Source of the DNA: Niveispirillum cyanobacteriorum | GTDB lineage: Bacteria > Pseudomonadota > Alphaproteobacteria > Azospirillales > Azospirillaceae | Assembly: GCF_002868735.1 (NCBI RefSeq) | Contig: NZ_CP025611.1 | Location: 490,501-554,500 of the forward strand | Length of the DNA stretch: 64,000 nt | Direction: 5' to 3' | Shown here: positions 18,362 to 26,828 of the stretch, piece by piece | Layout: every line of letters begins with the position of its first letter | Numbering within the stretch: the stretch's first letter is position 1 | Made by a program: the position numbers and the translations under genes | The notes under the pieces: model-generated | Seen by the model: the letters and a program-made list of their open reading frames with translations, nothing else | Told to the model about the DNA's origin: nothing | The model's database searches: none

Positions 18362-19714
18362 TCACATGCCGGCGACCGTCATCCCATCGATCCGGATGGT
18401 GGGCGCGTCGATGCCATAGCGCAGGCGCAGATCGCTGGCCGGCACGATGCGCCGGAACATATCCTTCAGATTGCCGGCAATGGTGATCTCGCTGACGGGA
18501 TAGGCGATCTGGCCATTCTCGATCCAGAAGCCGGCGGCCCCACGCGAATAATCGCCGGTGACCCCGTTCACGCCCTGGCCCATCAGCTCCGTGACATACA
18601 GCCCATCCTGGATATCGGCCATCAGTTCGGTGGGCGACAGGGGGCCGGGGGCCAGATAGACATTGGTGGGGCTGGGCGATGGCGGGCCGCTGGTGCCGCG
18701 CGTGGCATGGCCCGTGGGCGTCAGGCCCAACTGGCGCGACGACCGCAGGTCCAGGATCCAGGTGGTCAGCACCCCATCCTCGATCAGGTGGCGGCGATGG
18801 TTGGGCAGACCTTCTGCATCGAATGGCTTTGACCGCAGGCCGCGCCGCACATGCGGGTCCTCCACCACCTGGATGCCGGGGGCAAATACCGACTGGCCCA
18901 GCTTGTCCTTCAGGAAGCTGGTGCCGCGCGCGATGGCGGCACCGGAAATGGCCCCGCAGAGGTTGCCCAGGAACCCGCCCGACAGGCGCGGATCGAAGAT
19001 CACGGGCACCGTCTGGCTTTTCACCTTGCGGGGGTTCAGCTTGGCCACAGCCTTGCGGCCGGCGCGCGCGCCAATCTCCGCGGGGCTTTCCAGGTCGCTG
19101 CCATAGACCGTGGAGTGATAGGCATAGTCGCGTTCCATGCCGGTGCCTTCGCCGGCCAGGACAGAGACGGACAGCGACCGGCGCGACACGCCGTAACCGC
19201 CGGCAAAGCCATTGCTGGCCACCAGGGTCACGGCGCTGCGGCTCCAGCTGGCATCCGCACCGTCGGAATTGGTGACGCCGGCGACCGCGCGGGCCGCATC
19301 CTCCGTGGCCTTGGCGGCGTCGATCAGGGCATCGGCGCTGGGCTCATCCGGGTCGTTCAGGTCCAGGTCGATCCAGGAATGGGTGATCTGGCCCGGCTCT
19401 GCGATACCGCAGAACGAATCCTCCGGCACGGCGCGGGCCATGGCCACGGCCCGCTCCGCCAGTTCGGCGATCATGCGCGGGCCACGGTCGGTGGAAGAGA
19501 CCACGGCCATCCGCCGCCCCACAAAGACGCGCAGGCCCAGATCGCCCGCTTCCGACCGTTCCAGCCCTTCCGGCTTGCCCAGGCGCGTGGACAGCGACAG
19601 CGACGCCCCATCGACCAGCAGCGCATCGGCGGCATCAGCCCCGGCGCGGCGGGCGCGCTGGATCAGGTCGTCCAACAGGTTAGCGGCGTCTTGGTCGAAG
19701 GACGGTTTGGTCAT
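18362..19714 (-). CDS. pmbA: Metalloprotease PmbA/TldE
   Basis: 450 residues from the ATG at 19714; a GTG one codon earlier is also possible. Full-length match to the TldE/PmbA subfamily: N-terminal FGLAxR-like region (GDLGLRVFVGRRMAVVSSTD), the central VIFDPRLSGGFLGNLCGAIS block, GLPNHRRHLIEDGVLTTWIL, and the C-terminal GVTGDYSRGAAGFWIENGQI and NLKDMF. TldE works with the metal-bearing TldD in a cytosolic protease known to trim microcin and other peptide precursors and to degrade CcdA. The HExxxH zinc motif is on TldD and absent here, as expected. No tldD is in the window. Confidence 0.95.
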   Translation of the reverse strand: MTKPSFDQDAANLLDDLIQRARRAGADAADALLVDGASLSLSTRLGKPEGLERSEAGDLGLRVFVGRRMAVVSSTDRGPRMIAELAERAVAMARAVPEDSFCGIAEPGQITHSWIDLDLNDPDEPSADALIDAAKATEDAARAVAGVTNSDGADASWSRSAVTLVASNGFAGGYGVSRRSLSVSVLAGEGTGMERDYAYHSTVYGSDLESPAEIGARAGRKAVAKLNPRKVKSQTVPVIFDPRLSGGFLGNLCGAISGAAIARGTSFLKDKLGQSVFAPGIQVVEDPHVRRGLRSKPFDAEGLPNHRRHLIEDGVLTTWILDLRSSRQLGLTPTGHATRGTSGPPSPSPTNVYLAPGPLSPTELMADIQDGLYVTELMGQGVNGVTGDYSRGAAGFWIENGQIAYPVSEITIAGNLKDMFRRIVPASDLRLRYGIDAPTIRIDGMTVAGM

Positions 19715-19972
19715 CACTTGATCCTGTCAACTGCCCGGCAAGGGCCTGTGTGCAGACATCTAGCACCCGTACCCCGGCCCGCAAAGGCCCAAAGCGGTCC
19801 CGCGACAGCCCGTACCTGTGCCCTTCGTGCAACAGAGGACAGGCGTTACCGATGCGAAACCTGTCCGTGACAATATTAAACGTTTGCATGTTAAAGAGTC
19901 GCTTATATAGTCAGCTCATCGGGTATCGGGGCGATGCCCAGGATCAACATCCAGCCTTTAAGGGAGGCCGTA

Positions 19973-20134
19973 ATGCGTGAAGCGACGAATTTTAAGCAGC
20001 GTGCCGCCATGGTCCTGCAAGCCCTGGTCCTGGCCGGTCTGTTCGTGGTGGCGGCCATGTCCGCCGGGGAACAGGCCCATGCCGGCGATGGGCCGACCGT
20101 GGCCCATAATCAGGTGAGCATGGCGAAGGGCTGA
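19973..20134 (+). CDS. Small secreted or membrane-anchored protein, unknown
   Basis: 53 residues from MREATNFKQRAAMVLQAL with a good AGGGAGG ribosome site. Residues 12-30 are hydrophobic (LQALVLAGLFVVAAMSAG), followed by a possible signal-peptidase site (QAHA-GD) and a short polar tail. No family recognised. Confidence 0.5.
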   Translation: MREATNFKQRAAMVLQALVLAGLFVVAAMSAGEQAHAGDGPTVAHNQVSMAKG

Positions 20135-20220
20135 CCCGTTTTCGGGGAAGGGTGACGGGCGGGGATGGCTGGTGCTAATGTGTGGCCAGCTTTTCAAACC
20201 GTACCCGGAACCTTTTCCCC

Positions 20221-20712
20221 ATGCCCACCTTTGATATCGTCTCCAAGACCGACATCGCCGAAGTGAACAATGCCGTGCAGGGTGTGCTGCGCGAATTGCA
20301 GACGCGTTTCGACTTCAAAGGCTCCAAATCCACGATGGAGCTGAAGGAGAAGGAGAACGAAATCCACATCCATACCGAGGACAGCACCAAGCTGGCGCAG
20401 CTGACGGAAATGCTGAAAGGCTATTTCGTGCGGCGCAAGCTGGACCCCGGTTGCCTGGATTGGGGCAAGGAAGAAAACGCCGCCGGCGGCACCCTGCGTC
20501 AGACCGTGAAGGTTAAGCAGGGTATCGACCAGACCCTGGCCAAGCAGATCAACAAGGCCATCAAGGACAGCAAGATGAAGGTCCAGGCCTCCATCCAGGG
20601 TGATGAGCTGCGCGTACAGGGCAAGAAGATCGATGACCTGCAGGCATGCATTGCCCTGGTCAAGGGGCTGAAGATTGAACAGCCGCTGCAATATATCAAT
20701 TTCCGCGACTGA
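20221..20712 (+). CDS. yajQ: YajQ family nucleotide-binding protein
   Basis: 163 residues starting MPTFDIVSKTDIAEVNNAVQ, the hallmark N-terminus of the family. Two ferredoxin-like domains are present. Conserved blocks are RFDFKGSKSTMELKEKENEI, the sequence KVKQGIDQ, the block IKDSKMKVQASIQGDELRVQ and a terminal QYINFRD. YajQ proteins bind nucleic acids or nucleotides, and members in Xanthomonas bind c-di-GMP. With two diguanylate cyclases nearby a c-di-GMP link is possible but not shown. The upstream in-frame extension is rejected because the family starts at MPTFD. Confidence 0.96.
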   Translation: MPTFDIVSKTDIAEVNNAVQGVLRELQTRFDFKGSKSTMELKEKENEIHIHTEDSTKLAQLTEMLKGYFVRRKLDPGCLDWGKEENAAGGTLRQTVKVKQGIDQTLAKQINKAIKDSKMKVQASIQGDELRVQGKKIDDLQACIALVKGLKIEQPLQYINFRD

Positions 20713-20720
20713 TCGGTGCG

Positions 20721-20745
20721 ATGCGGGGGATCACTTCCCCCGCAT
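20721..20745. terminator. Bidirectional hairpin between yajQ and djlA
   Basis: A perfect 10-bp stem (20721-20730 with 20736-20745). The TGA stop of djlA lies in the 5-base loop. No long U-tract on either strand. Confidence 0.6.
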
Positions 20746-21501
20746 GTCCCGTTCCAGCTTCTCATAGGCGGCGTTCAGCGCCGCCGTTTTTTCATGCGCC
20801 AGATCGATGAATTCCTGGGGCATGCCCTTGGCGATCAACGCGTCGGGGTGGTTTTCGCGCATCAGCTTGCGATAGGCAGCCTTGATCGTGTCGAAATCTG
20901 CGTCCTTGGGCACGCCCAGGATGGCATGGGGATCATCCTCGGGTGCGTTCGCCCCCTCGATCCTTGTGCCATGCTGGCGCCAGACCTGTTCGAACTCGTC
21001 GGGCGGAAAGCCGAAAATCTCCGCCACGCGGCGCAGAAAGGCCAGTTCGGCCAGATGCACGATATCGTCGGCCACCGCGATGTGGAACAGGCCGGCCAGC
21101 AACTCTTCCAGCACTTCCGGCCTGTCCTGGAACATCTGCGCCAGCTGTTTGGCGTAGGTCTCGAACCCGGCGCTGTCGCGCTTGGCCGCGTCGAACAGGC
21201 GGCCGACATTGCGCAGCTCATGGTCGGGCACATGGAAGATGCGTTTGAACGCCTCGATTTCCACCCGGTGGACCACGCCATCGGCCTTGGCCATCTTCGC
21301 TGACAGCACGATGACGCCGACGGTGAAGGCGATGGTCTGCGTCTGGTCGGGGCGGCCCTGATCATCGCTGCCGCGCGGGGTCTGTTCGGCACCCCGGAAT
21401 TCATCCACGGCGTGACCGGCCAGGGCGCCCAGCAGGCCGCCCAACGGCCCCCCCATCGCGAAACCTGCCGCCCCGCCGATGACCTTGCCCCAGATGCTCA
21501 T
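20731..21501 (-). CDS. djlA: DjlA-like co-chaperone (TerB + J domain)
   Basis: 256 residues from MSIWGKVIGGAAGFAMGGPL. The glycine-rich hydrophobic N-terminus (about 5-30) probably inserts in the membrane. A TerB-like helical domain follows (about 55-165: AKMAKADGVVHRVEIEAFKR, then VADDIVHLAELAFLRRVAEI). A C-terminal J domain (about 190-256) has the HPD triad in MRENHPDALI. This order is that of DjlA, which stimulates DnaK at the inner membrane. A much longer in-frame reading upstream is rejected because it has no family support. Convergent with yajQ. Confidence 0.93.
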   Translation of the reverse strand: MSIWGKVIGGAAGFAMGGPLGGLLGALAGHAVDEFRGAEQTPRGSDDQGRPDQTQTIAFTVGVIVLSAKMAKADGVVHRVEIEAFKRIFHVPDHELRNVGRLFDAAKRDSAGFETYAKQLAQMFQDRPEVLEELLAGLFHIAVADDIVHLAELAFLRRVAEIFGFPPDEFEQVWRQHGTRIEGANAPEDDPHAILGVPKDADFDTIKAAYRKLMRENHPDALIAKGMPQEFIDLAHEKTAALNAAYEKLERDMRGK

Positions 21502-21750
21502 GATATCCGCCTGTCGCCGATGTCTGTCCGCAGGATAGCGGCGGTGGGAAAGGATGCAACGATGTTGGTGCAGCCATCGCCGGTGCTGCGTTTCCGGCAT
21601 GGCTGCCCAAATCTTCACAGCCGCGCATTCACCCCTTATATTGCGCTGCACAAGAACAATCCGCCACCTCAGACGGCTGGTGGGCACAGATCCTGGGGGA
21701 GGGGACGCGGAAGGGGCGCATTGTCCGTTTGTCCCGAGGTTTGTTCCGTC

Positions 21751-22290
21751 ATGACCGTGTTCCGCCCCCTGCTGCCCGCCGAGGCTGCCCGTTACACCGC
21801 CCATCTGCTGCGCCTGTCCGCATCCGACCGCCGCGCCCGTTTCATGGGCGGTCTTTGTGATGATGCTGTGCGCGCGCATGTGGGCCGGATTGACTGGAGC
21901 CAGTCCATCATTCTGGCGGCCATCGTCGGTGGCGAGGTTCGGGGCGCTGTGGAGCTGCGTCTGGCGGGTGCCCGCGCCGAGTTGGCGATCACCATTGAAA
22001 CGGACTGGCAGAACCAGGGTCTGGGCGGCATGCTGGTCCGCCGTGCCTTCACCATGGCCCGCAACCGGTCTGTCCGGGGGATTGAGCTTTACTGCCTGGG
22101 CGATAATCACCGCATGCTGCGCATCGCGGGCCGTCTCGCGGCCCTGGTCAGCTTTGATGGCGGGGAGGTGCATTGCGACTTCCAACTGGCACCCGCCGAC
22201 GCCTTCTCCCTGGGGCTGGAGGCGATGGATCGGGGCGGGTCGGCGCTGACCATGATGCTGGAACCGGCGGGATTGCCGCGCGCCGCTTGA
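21751..22290 (+). CDS. GNAT-family N-acetyltransferase
   Basis: 179 residues from MTVFRPLLPAEAARYTAHLL. GNAT features: the substrate-side N-terminus LLRLSASDRRARFMGG, central strands IILAAIVGGEVRGAVELRL, and the acetyl-CoA loop at WQNQGLGGMLVRRAFTMARN (Q/R-x-x-G-x-G/A pattern). The C-terminal half is extended and ends in AGLPRAA. The acceptor substrate is unknown. It is divergent from djlA with a 250-base gap. An 11-bp hairpin follows the gene at 22306-22331. Confidence 0.85.
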   Translation: MTVFRPLLPAEAARYTAHLLRLSASDRRARFMGGLCDDAVRAHVGRIDWSQSIILAAIVGGEVRGAVELRLAGARAELAITIETDWQNQGLGGMLVRRAFTMARNRSVRGIELYCLGDNHRMLRIAGRLAALVSFDGGEVHCDFQLAPADAFSLGLEAMDRGGSALTMMLEPAGLPRAA

Positions 22291-22305
22291 CCCCGTGCGT
22301 TTCAC

Positions 22306-22331
22306 GCTTCGCGAAACAGATTTCGCGAAGC
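22306..22331 (+). terminator. Hairpin after the GNAT gene
   Basis: Perfect 11-bp inverted repeat (22306-22316 with 22321-22331, loop CAGA), 16 bases after the stop. No U-tract, so termination is uncertain. Confidence 0.5.
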
Positions 22332-22421
22332 ACGCCGGCGGTTGCACGAAGCCGCTGTTTACCGGTCCTGGCTGTTTGGGGGATGGGATGTCCATCCACA
22401 TCAGCCACGGGACCTTCATAG

Positions 22422-22844
22422 ATGCGCCGCGTCTTGCTTTCCGCTTTCGCCCTTTCCTTTCTCGCCGCCGCCATGGCCCCGGCGTCGATGGCCGCCGATG
22501 TCACGGTGATTGTCTCCGACGCCGAACCCAATGGCCGTGGCGTGTTCGTGCAGCTCTGCACGCAGGAGGAATTCCTGAAACGCTGCACCCTGCGCGACAA
22601 GGCGGCGGCGAAAGACGACAAGGTCACGTTTGTCTTTAAGGACGTGCCGCCGGGCGCCTATGCCGCCACCGCCTTTCAGGACGTGAACGACAATGCCAAG
22701 CTGGACCGGGGCATGTTCGGCGCGCCCAGCGAACCCTGGGCCGTCAGCCGGGATGCCAAGGGCCGCATGGGGCCGCCCGTCTTTGAGGATGCCAAGGTGG
22801 AGGTCACTGACAAGCCCCTGACCCTGGAAATGGACCTGGATTGA
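22422..22844 (+). CDS. DUF2141 secreted protein
   Basis: 140 residues with a signal peptide (MRRVLLSAFALSFLAAAMAP, cleavage near SMAA-DV). The mature part is a beta-sandwich of the DUF2141 type, showing GRGVFVQLCTQEEF, the sequence VTFVFKDVPPGAYAATAFQD and then NDNAKLDRGMFGAPSEPWAV. The function of the family is not established; the fold is transthyretin/prealbumin-like and periplasmic or cell-surface. It is followed by a short CTTGTC/GACAAG hairpin at about 22848-22863 and then the racemase gene. Confidence 0.88.
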   Translation: MRRVLLSAFALSFLAAAMAPASMAADVTVIVSDAEPNGRGVFVQLCTQEEFLKRCTLRDKAAAKDDKVTFVFKDVPPGAYAATAFQDVNDNAKLDRGMFGAPSEPWAVSRDAKGRMGPPVFEDAKVEVTDKPLTLEMDLD

Positions 22845-22931
22845 GCTTGTCGTCAGGACAAGTTCGCCATTGCGGTGGACGCGTATCCAGGCCAAGCAGA
22901 AGGCATCCACCCTTTCGGCAAGGCAGTCCCC

Positions 22932-23627
22932 ATGCGGCGCATCGGTATCATCGGCGGCATGAGCTGGGAATCCACCCAGCTTTACTATCGGCTGATCAAT
23001 GAACGGGTGCGCGCGGTGCAGGGGGGCCTTTCTTCGGCCCCGCTGCTGGTCCATTCAGTTGATTTCGCCCCCGTCGCCGCGATGCAGGTGGCGGGCGACT
23101 GGGATGGGCTGACCGCCATGATGGTGGGGGCCGCGCGCGACCTGAAGGCGGCGGGGGCAGGGGCGCTGGCCATCGCCACCAACACCATGCACAAGATGGC
23201 GGATGAGGTGGTGGCCGCCACCGGCCTGCCGCTTATCCATATCGCCGATGTGACGGCAGCGGCGGTCCGCGCCGCCGGCCTGTCGCGTGTGGCGCTGCTG
23301 GCCACCCGTTTCACCATGGAACAGGATTTCTACCGCACCCGCCTGTCCGCCGGCGGCCTGGATATCCTGACCCCGGACGAGGCCGACCGGGCGGAGGTTC
23401 ACCGCGTCATCTATGAGGAACTGTGCCGGGGGGAGGCCAAGGACGCTTCCCGCGACAGCTACAGACGCATCATCGCGGGACTGCGGGCGGCAGGCGCCCA
23501 GGGGGTGATCCTGGGCTGTACCGAAATCACGATGCTGATCGGGCCGCAGGACACCGACCTGCCCCTGTTCGACACGACCGCCATCCATGCGGCGGCGATT
23601 GCCGATTGGATTTTCAGTACTGAATAA
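22932..23627 (+). CDS. Aspartate/glutamate racemase family protein
   Basis: 231 residues from MRRIGIIGGMSWESTQLYYR. The two active-site blocks are ATNTMHKM and LGCTEITMLIG. The first catalytic position is T83 rather than Cys and the second is C196. This Thr/Cys pair is the arrangement described for the E. coli L-Asp/Glu-specific racemase (YgeA type), which differs from classical Cys/Cys Asp racemases. It is therefore likely a cytoplasmic amino-acid racemase of that subgroup, with substrate unproven. The longer frame upstream is rejected since the family begins at the RIGIIGG strand. It is 87 bases after the DUF2141 gene on the same strand and may be co-transcribed. Confidence 0.93.
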   Translation: MRRIGIIGGMSWESTQLYYRLINERVRAVQGGLSSAPLLVHSVDFAPVAAMQVAGDWDGLTAMMVGAARDLKAAGAGALAIATNTMHKMADEVVAATGLPLIHIADVTAAAVRAAGLSRVALLATRFTMEQDFYRTRLSAGGLDILTPDEADRAEVHRVIYEELCRGEAKDASRDSYRRIIAGLRAAGAQGVILGCTEITMLIGPQDTDLPLFDTTAIHAAAIADWIFSTE

Positions 23628-24017
23628 TAGAGTATATTTTCAATATAGTGACATATTTGCTGCGACTTTGCCCCATGTGTCCTTTACGAGCAGCGGACAT
23701 ATTGTGAGTGGTATGGGAAGATTTAAGATTGGTTCAGATGGGGGTGGGTGGTTTGGTTAATTGGGAAGTAGTATTGTCCTAAAGCTACCTGGTGTATATT
23801 TGTCATACATATGTCTGGCTTTGGGCTGCCAGTTGTCGGAGAGCTTTCCAAGCTTGCCTATATCCTGTCGCATACATGTCCATAAGTGTACGGTATAAGA
23901 TTGCCTTCTCGAGCTTTTAGCCTAGCATATTGAAAGGTGGATTTTGGAGGCTGTGAGTGCCGGAATGTCTGACTGTTGACTCTCCTGAACTCGCCTCCTA
24001 CAAAGGAGATAAGTTCC
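23628..24017. other. AT-rich intergenic region at island left edge
   Basis: The sequence drops sharply in GC straight after the racemase stop and stays AT-rich to about 25.1 kb. No gene is supported in these 390 bases; a minus-strand open frame at 23858-24040 lacks a ribosome site. It probably holds the promoter of the two small genes that follow. Confidence 0.5.
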
Positions 24018-24311
24018 ATGTGTGACAACTCTAAAGACAAGGACTCCCCAATGAATGCAACGTTATGCGATTTAGTGGGTGGTGGGGTTCAGAATGATCC
24101 CTCCCCATCTCCCGTTAGGGTTGCAAAAAAAGTTGACTTGGTTAAAATAAAGGGAGAAGTGCTATTGGGTTCTGATGCTTCTAGCGATGGAAGTTCGTTT
24201 AGCGAGATACGTCAAGGGGCGCATTTAAGAAGTAAGGAAATACTTAGTCGGTTTATTGTGAAAAAAAATGCAGAATTTCGCGCGAAAAATTTGAATATCG
24301 ACAGTAGATAG
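24018..24311 (+). CDS. Unrecognised small protein in AT-rich island
   Basis: 97 residues from MCDNSKDKDSPMNATLCDLV with a clear AAAGGAG ribosome site nine bases before the ATG. The protein is polar and probably partly disordered at the N-terminus, with a basic helical C-terminal half (LRSKEILSRFIVKKNAEFRA). No family recognised. Its AT-rich codon use differs from all flanking genes, a sign of recent transfer. It is followed after 37 bases by the 204-residue gene and is likely co-transcribed. Confidence 0.6.
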   Translation: MCDNSKDKDSPMNATLCDLVGGGVQNDPSPSPVRVAKKVDLVKIKGEVLLGSDASSDGSSFSEIRQGAHLRSKEILSRFIVKKNAEFRAKNLNIDSR

Positions 24312-24348
24312 GTTTATAGATATTAGTGCTGATTGTTTGGGGAATATT

Positions 24349-24963
24349 ATGAGGCGTCCCGTTAAGATAAGTGAAGATGTTGTTGGTTTTTTATTTAGGG
24401 ATGCGATATCTGAGGCAAATAATGCAATCGCATTGATGGAAGAGTTTCAGGAAATTGTGCGGTCTCTTCAAATGAAGGGGCAGAGGGCTGAAATTCTTGA
24501 CATAAATAACAGTGCCTTTGGTGTGTATTTTCTGCCAGTGTTTCACAATATTGTGAATCTGCATGAGAGCAAGTTGGCAGATCGGATTGCCCGGGCTCGC
24601 AGGGAAAATCGGCTTTCCTGCTGCTTGTTCACTACGAGTGACTTTCAAAGCACACGATGCGCATCGTATTTGCTTGCTGCGATGTGCCAAAAGCCGCCAA
24701 CAAACTTGATGTCACCCTTTTTCGTGAAGAATGACGAGACCGATGCGCTTTTCTCACAGCTTATTGAAATTATTTCAATTTGCTTTATCACAAAAATCAT
24801 CGGCTTGTCGTTCGATGTTCGGGGGAAAGGCAATTTTGACAAGACGACTGCTTATGAAAATCTACAGAAATTTGTCGTTGAGAGGGCATGGCGTAGGGAG
24901 CTGAATGCAAATGAGCATCTCAAGCTTAATTCATTGATCGGTGAGCTTGCAGCGAAAATATAA
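24349..24963 (+). CDS. Unrecognised protein in AT-rich island
   Basis: 204 residues from MRRPVKISEDVVGFLFRDAI, with GGGGAA just upstream; a TTG four codons earlier is possible. Mostly helical and soluble, with a few cysteines (LSCCLFTTSDFQSTRCASYL) and a C-terminal basic segment WRRELNANEHLKLNSLIGEL. No signal peptide, membrane segment or known motif. Codon use is AT-rich and foreign to the replicon. It is likely an accessory gene brought in by transfer; function unknown. Confidence 0.65.
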   Translation: MRRPVKISEDVVGFLFRDAISEANNAIALMEEFQEIVRSLQMKGQRAEILDINNSAFGVYFLPVFHNIVNLHESKLADRIARARRENRLSCCLFTTSDFQSTRCASYLLAAMCQKPPTNLMSPFFVKNDETDALFSQLIEIISICFITKIIGLSFDVRGKGNFDKTTAYENLQKFVVERAWRRELNANEHLKLNSLIGELAAKI

Positions 24964-25114
24964 ATAAAACCCGTTTGGCGGGATGAACCTCAATGGGTCG
25001 ATTTGCACCACATTCGAAGGTCGCGGCTTTTCTTCTACGACTGCGATAAGTTCCAGTCTTGGATTTTGAATTCTGACTTACGCGCAATATGATCAGATTT
25101 GAAGCGAATTTATT

Positions 25115-26050
25115 TTAGGCACGGGGGTGTGCCTTCGCATAAACAGCCAGCAATTTCTCCGTATCGACATCGGTATAGCGCTGGGTGGTGGACAGGCTGG
25201 CATGGCCCAACAGGTCCTGGATGGCGCGCAGGTCGGCGCCACCGCCCAGAAGATGGGTCGCGAAACTGTGGCGCAGTGCATGCGGCGTGGCGCTGTCGGG
25301 CAGTTGCAGGGCACCGCGCAGGGCCTGCATCTGCTTGCGCGCCACAGACGCGTTCAGTCGGTCGCCCCGGCTGCCCACAAAAATCGCCTCGCTTCCCCGC
25401 CAGGGGCAGGCCTCCAGATAGGTTGCGACGGCCTCATTCACCGCCGGCAACACCGGCACCTGCCGTTCCTTCGATCCCTTGCCCAGCACGCGCACTGTGG
25501 CCGCCCCCGGCGGCAGGTCGTTGCGGTTAAGCGCCAGTGCCTCGGAAATACGCAGGCCACAGCCATAAAGCAGCGTGAATAGCGCCCGGTCGCGTAATCC
25601 GATCCAGGGAGCATCGGGCAGGCTGGCCGCCTCATCCAGCAAGGCCCCCATATCTTTCTCATGCAGCGGACGGGGCAGCGATGATTTCAGTTTGGGGGCC
25701 TTCAGCGCCCCAATATGGGGATTATGGACGATGCCGTGACGGTCCAGCCATTTGAAAAGATTGCGTACGCCGGAGATGCCGCGCGCCCGTGTGACGGCCT
25801 TCGCCCCGTCCATGGCGCGGGCCGATAGCCAGGCACGGAGCTCCGTCAGGGAGATGTTGCCCAGGTCATTCAGGCCCGGCTTGCGTTCCCGATACTCGGC
25901 CATAAAGGCCAGAAATTCGGCAAGGTCGGTATTATAGGCGCGGATGGTCGCAGGGCTGGCGCCCTTCTCCGTGCTCAGCCACCGCTGCCACCGCGTGATG
26001 GCCTCCTGCAGGTCGGCCTGCGCCGCAAAGCCCAGGCTGACGCTTACCAT
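25115..26050 (-). CDS. xerC: Tyrosine recombinase XerC
   Basis: 311 residues. N-terminal SAM-like core-binding domain (ITRWQRWLSTEKGASPATIR) and C-terminal catalytic domain. The tetrad is intact: R in GCGLRISEALAL, K in GKGSKERQVPV, HxxR in ATPHALRHSFATHLL, H in LGHASLSTTQRY with the nucleophile tyrosine. It resolves chromosome dimers at dif with XerD and FtsK. The link with DUF484 upstream (7-base overlap) is the usual chromosomal xerC context, so this is the housekeeping enzyme. It nevertheless borders the AT-rich island, where a phage or island integrase might be expected. Confidence 0.93.
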   Translation of the reverse strand: MVSVSLGFAAQADLQEAITRWQRWLSTEKGASPATIRAYNTDLAEFLAFMAEYRERKPGLNDLGNISLTELRAWLSARAMDGAKAVTRARGISGVRNLFKWLDRHGIVHNPHIGALKAPKLKSSLPRPLHEKDMGALLDEAASLPDAPWIGLRDRALFTLLYGCGLRISEALALNRNDLPPGAATVRVLGKGSKERQVPVLPAVNEAVATYLEACPWRGSEAIFVGSRGDRLNASVARKQMQALRGALQLPDSATPHALRHSFATHLLGGGADLRAIQDLLGHASLSTTQRYTDVDTEKLLAVYAKAHPRA

Positions 26051-26769
26051 GCCGGGTCCAGATAGGCGGCGATGACCCTTTCCACCACGCCCGACAGAAA
26101 CAGCAGCAGGTCCGTCGCCTGCCCAGGGTGGAACGTCTCGGGTTCGGCGGAACCAAAGGCCAGCAGGGCGGACGCGGCTTCTTCCCCGTCGCCCAAGCGC
26201 AGGCGGACCAGCGCCTGGCTGCGGATCAGGCCCGCCTGATGGCCCCAGACCTCGACGGAACCCAGAATATCCGATTGTAGGGCCACATCGGCCCGGCCCA
26301 TGACGCGGTTGATGGTGCCATGATGGGCCATGCCCAGGCCGGCGGGGCCGATGGTGGCGATGGGGCCTTCGGGCTGTTCCACCACCAGGGCCGCTCCATC
26401 CAGATCCAGCAGGACCGCCAGATCGCCGGTGATGGCCTGCACCATCGCCTCCAGTCCCCGGCAGGACAGAAGATGCAGGACGGCGGCATGAACGCGCCGC
26501 AAATTCATCATGTTGGCGCGGGTCGTGTCGACCAGCAATTGCTGCTGATCCGACAGGCGCCCCACCTCACCGCGCAGTTTTTCCAGGATGCGTTCGCGGA
26601 TATCGACGATACCCTGGCCCATATCGGGGCCGGTGGGGGCCAGGAGATGGCGCAGCAGGTCGGGCCGCCGCGCCAGAAAATCAGGATGGTCCATCAGAAA
26701 GGCCGCCACATCCTCGGCCGTCAGTTCATCCATCGGGTTGGTGGTGATCTGTCCGGGTCCGGTGGTCAT
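26044..26769 (-). CDS. DUF484 family protein
   Basis: 241 residues. It shows the DUF484 pattern VAAFLMDHPDFLARRPDLL near the N-terminus, then a coiled coil (RERILEKLRGEVGRLSDQQQ) and a GAF-like C-terminal domain (VQAITGDLAVLLDLDGAALV). It overlaps xerC by 7 bases and is probably translated with it. The family is often found between dapF or transaldolase and xerC; its function is not established. No catalytic residues are evident. Confidence 0.92.
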   Translation of the reverse strand: MTTGPGQITTNPMDELTAEDVAAFLMDHPDFLARRPDLLRHLLAPTGPDMGQGIVDIRERILEKLRGEVGRLSDQQQLLVDTTRANMMNLRRVHAAVLHLLSCRGLEAMVQAITGDLAVLLDLDGAALVVEQPEGPIATIGPAGLGMAHHGTINRVMGRADVALQSDILGSVEVWGHQAGLIRSQALVRLRLGDGEEAASALLAFGSAEPETFHPGQATDLLLFLSGVVERVIAAYLDPAW

Positions 26770-26828
26770 GCGGCCTTTCCTCCATCCTTATTTATTATGG
26801 TTATTGAAGCCCGACCTTCCGCGCGGGA

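Noticed and set aside
20731-22419. 562-residue reading of the DjlA-like protein
   Set aside because: The extension is antisense to the GNAT gene and unlike any DjlA N-terminus; MSIWGKVIGG is the typical start.
25115-26050. Recombinase as integrase of the AT-rich island
   Set aside because: Its overlap with DUF484 and the transaldolase neighbourhood is the normal chromosomal xerC context, and its composition matches the host.
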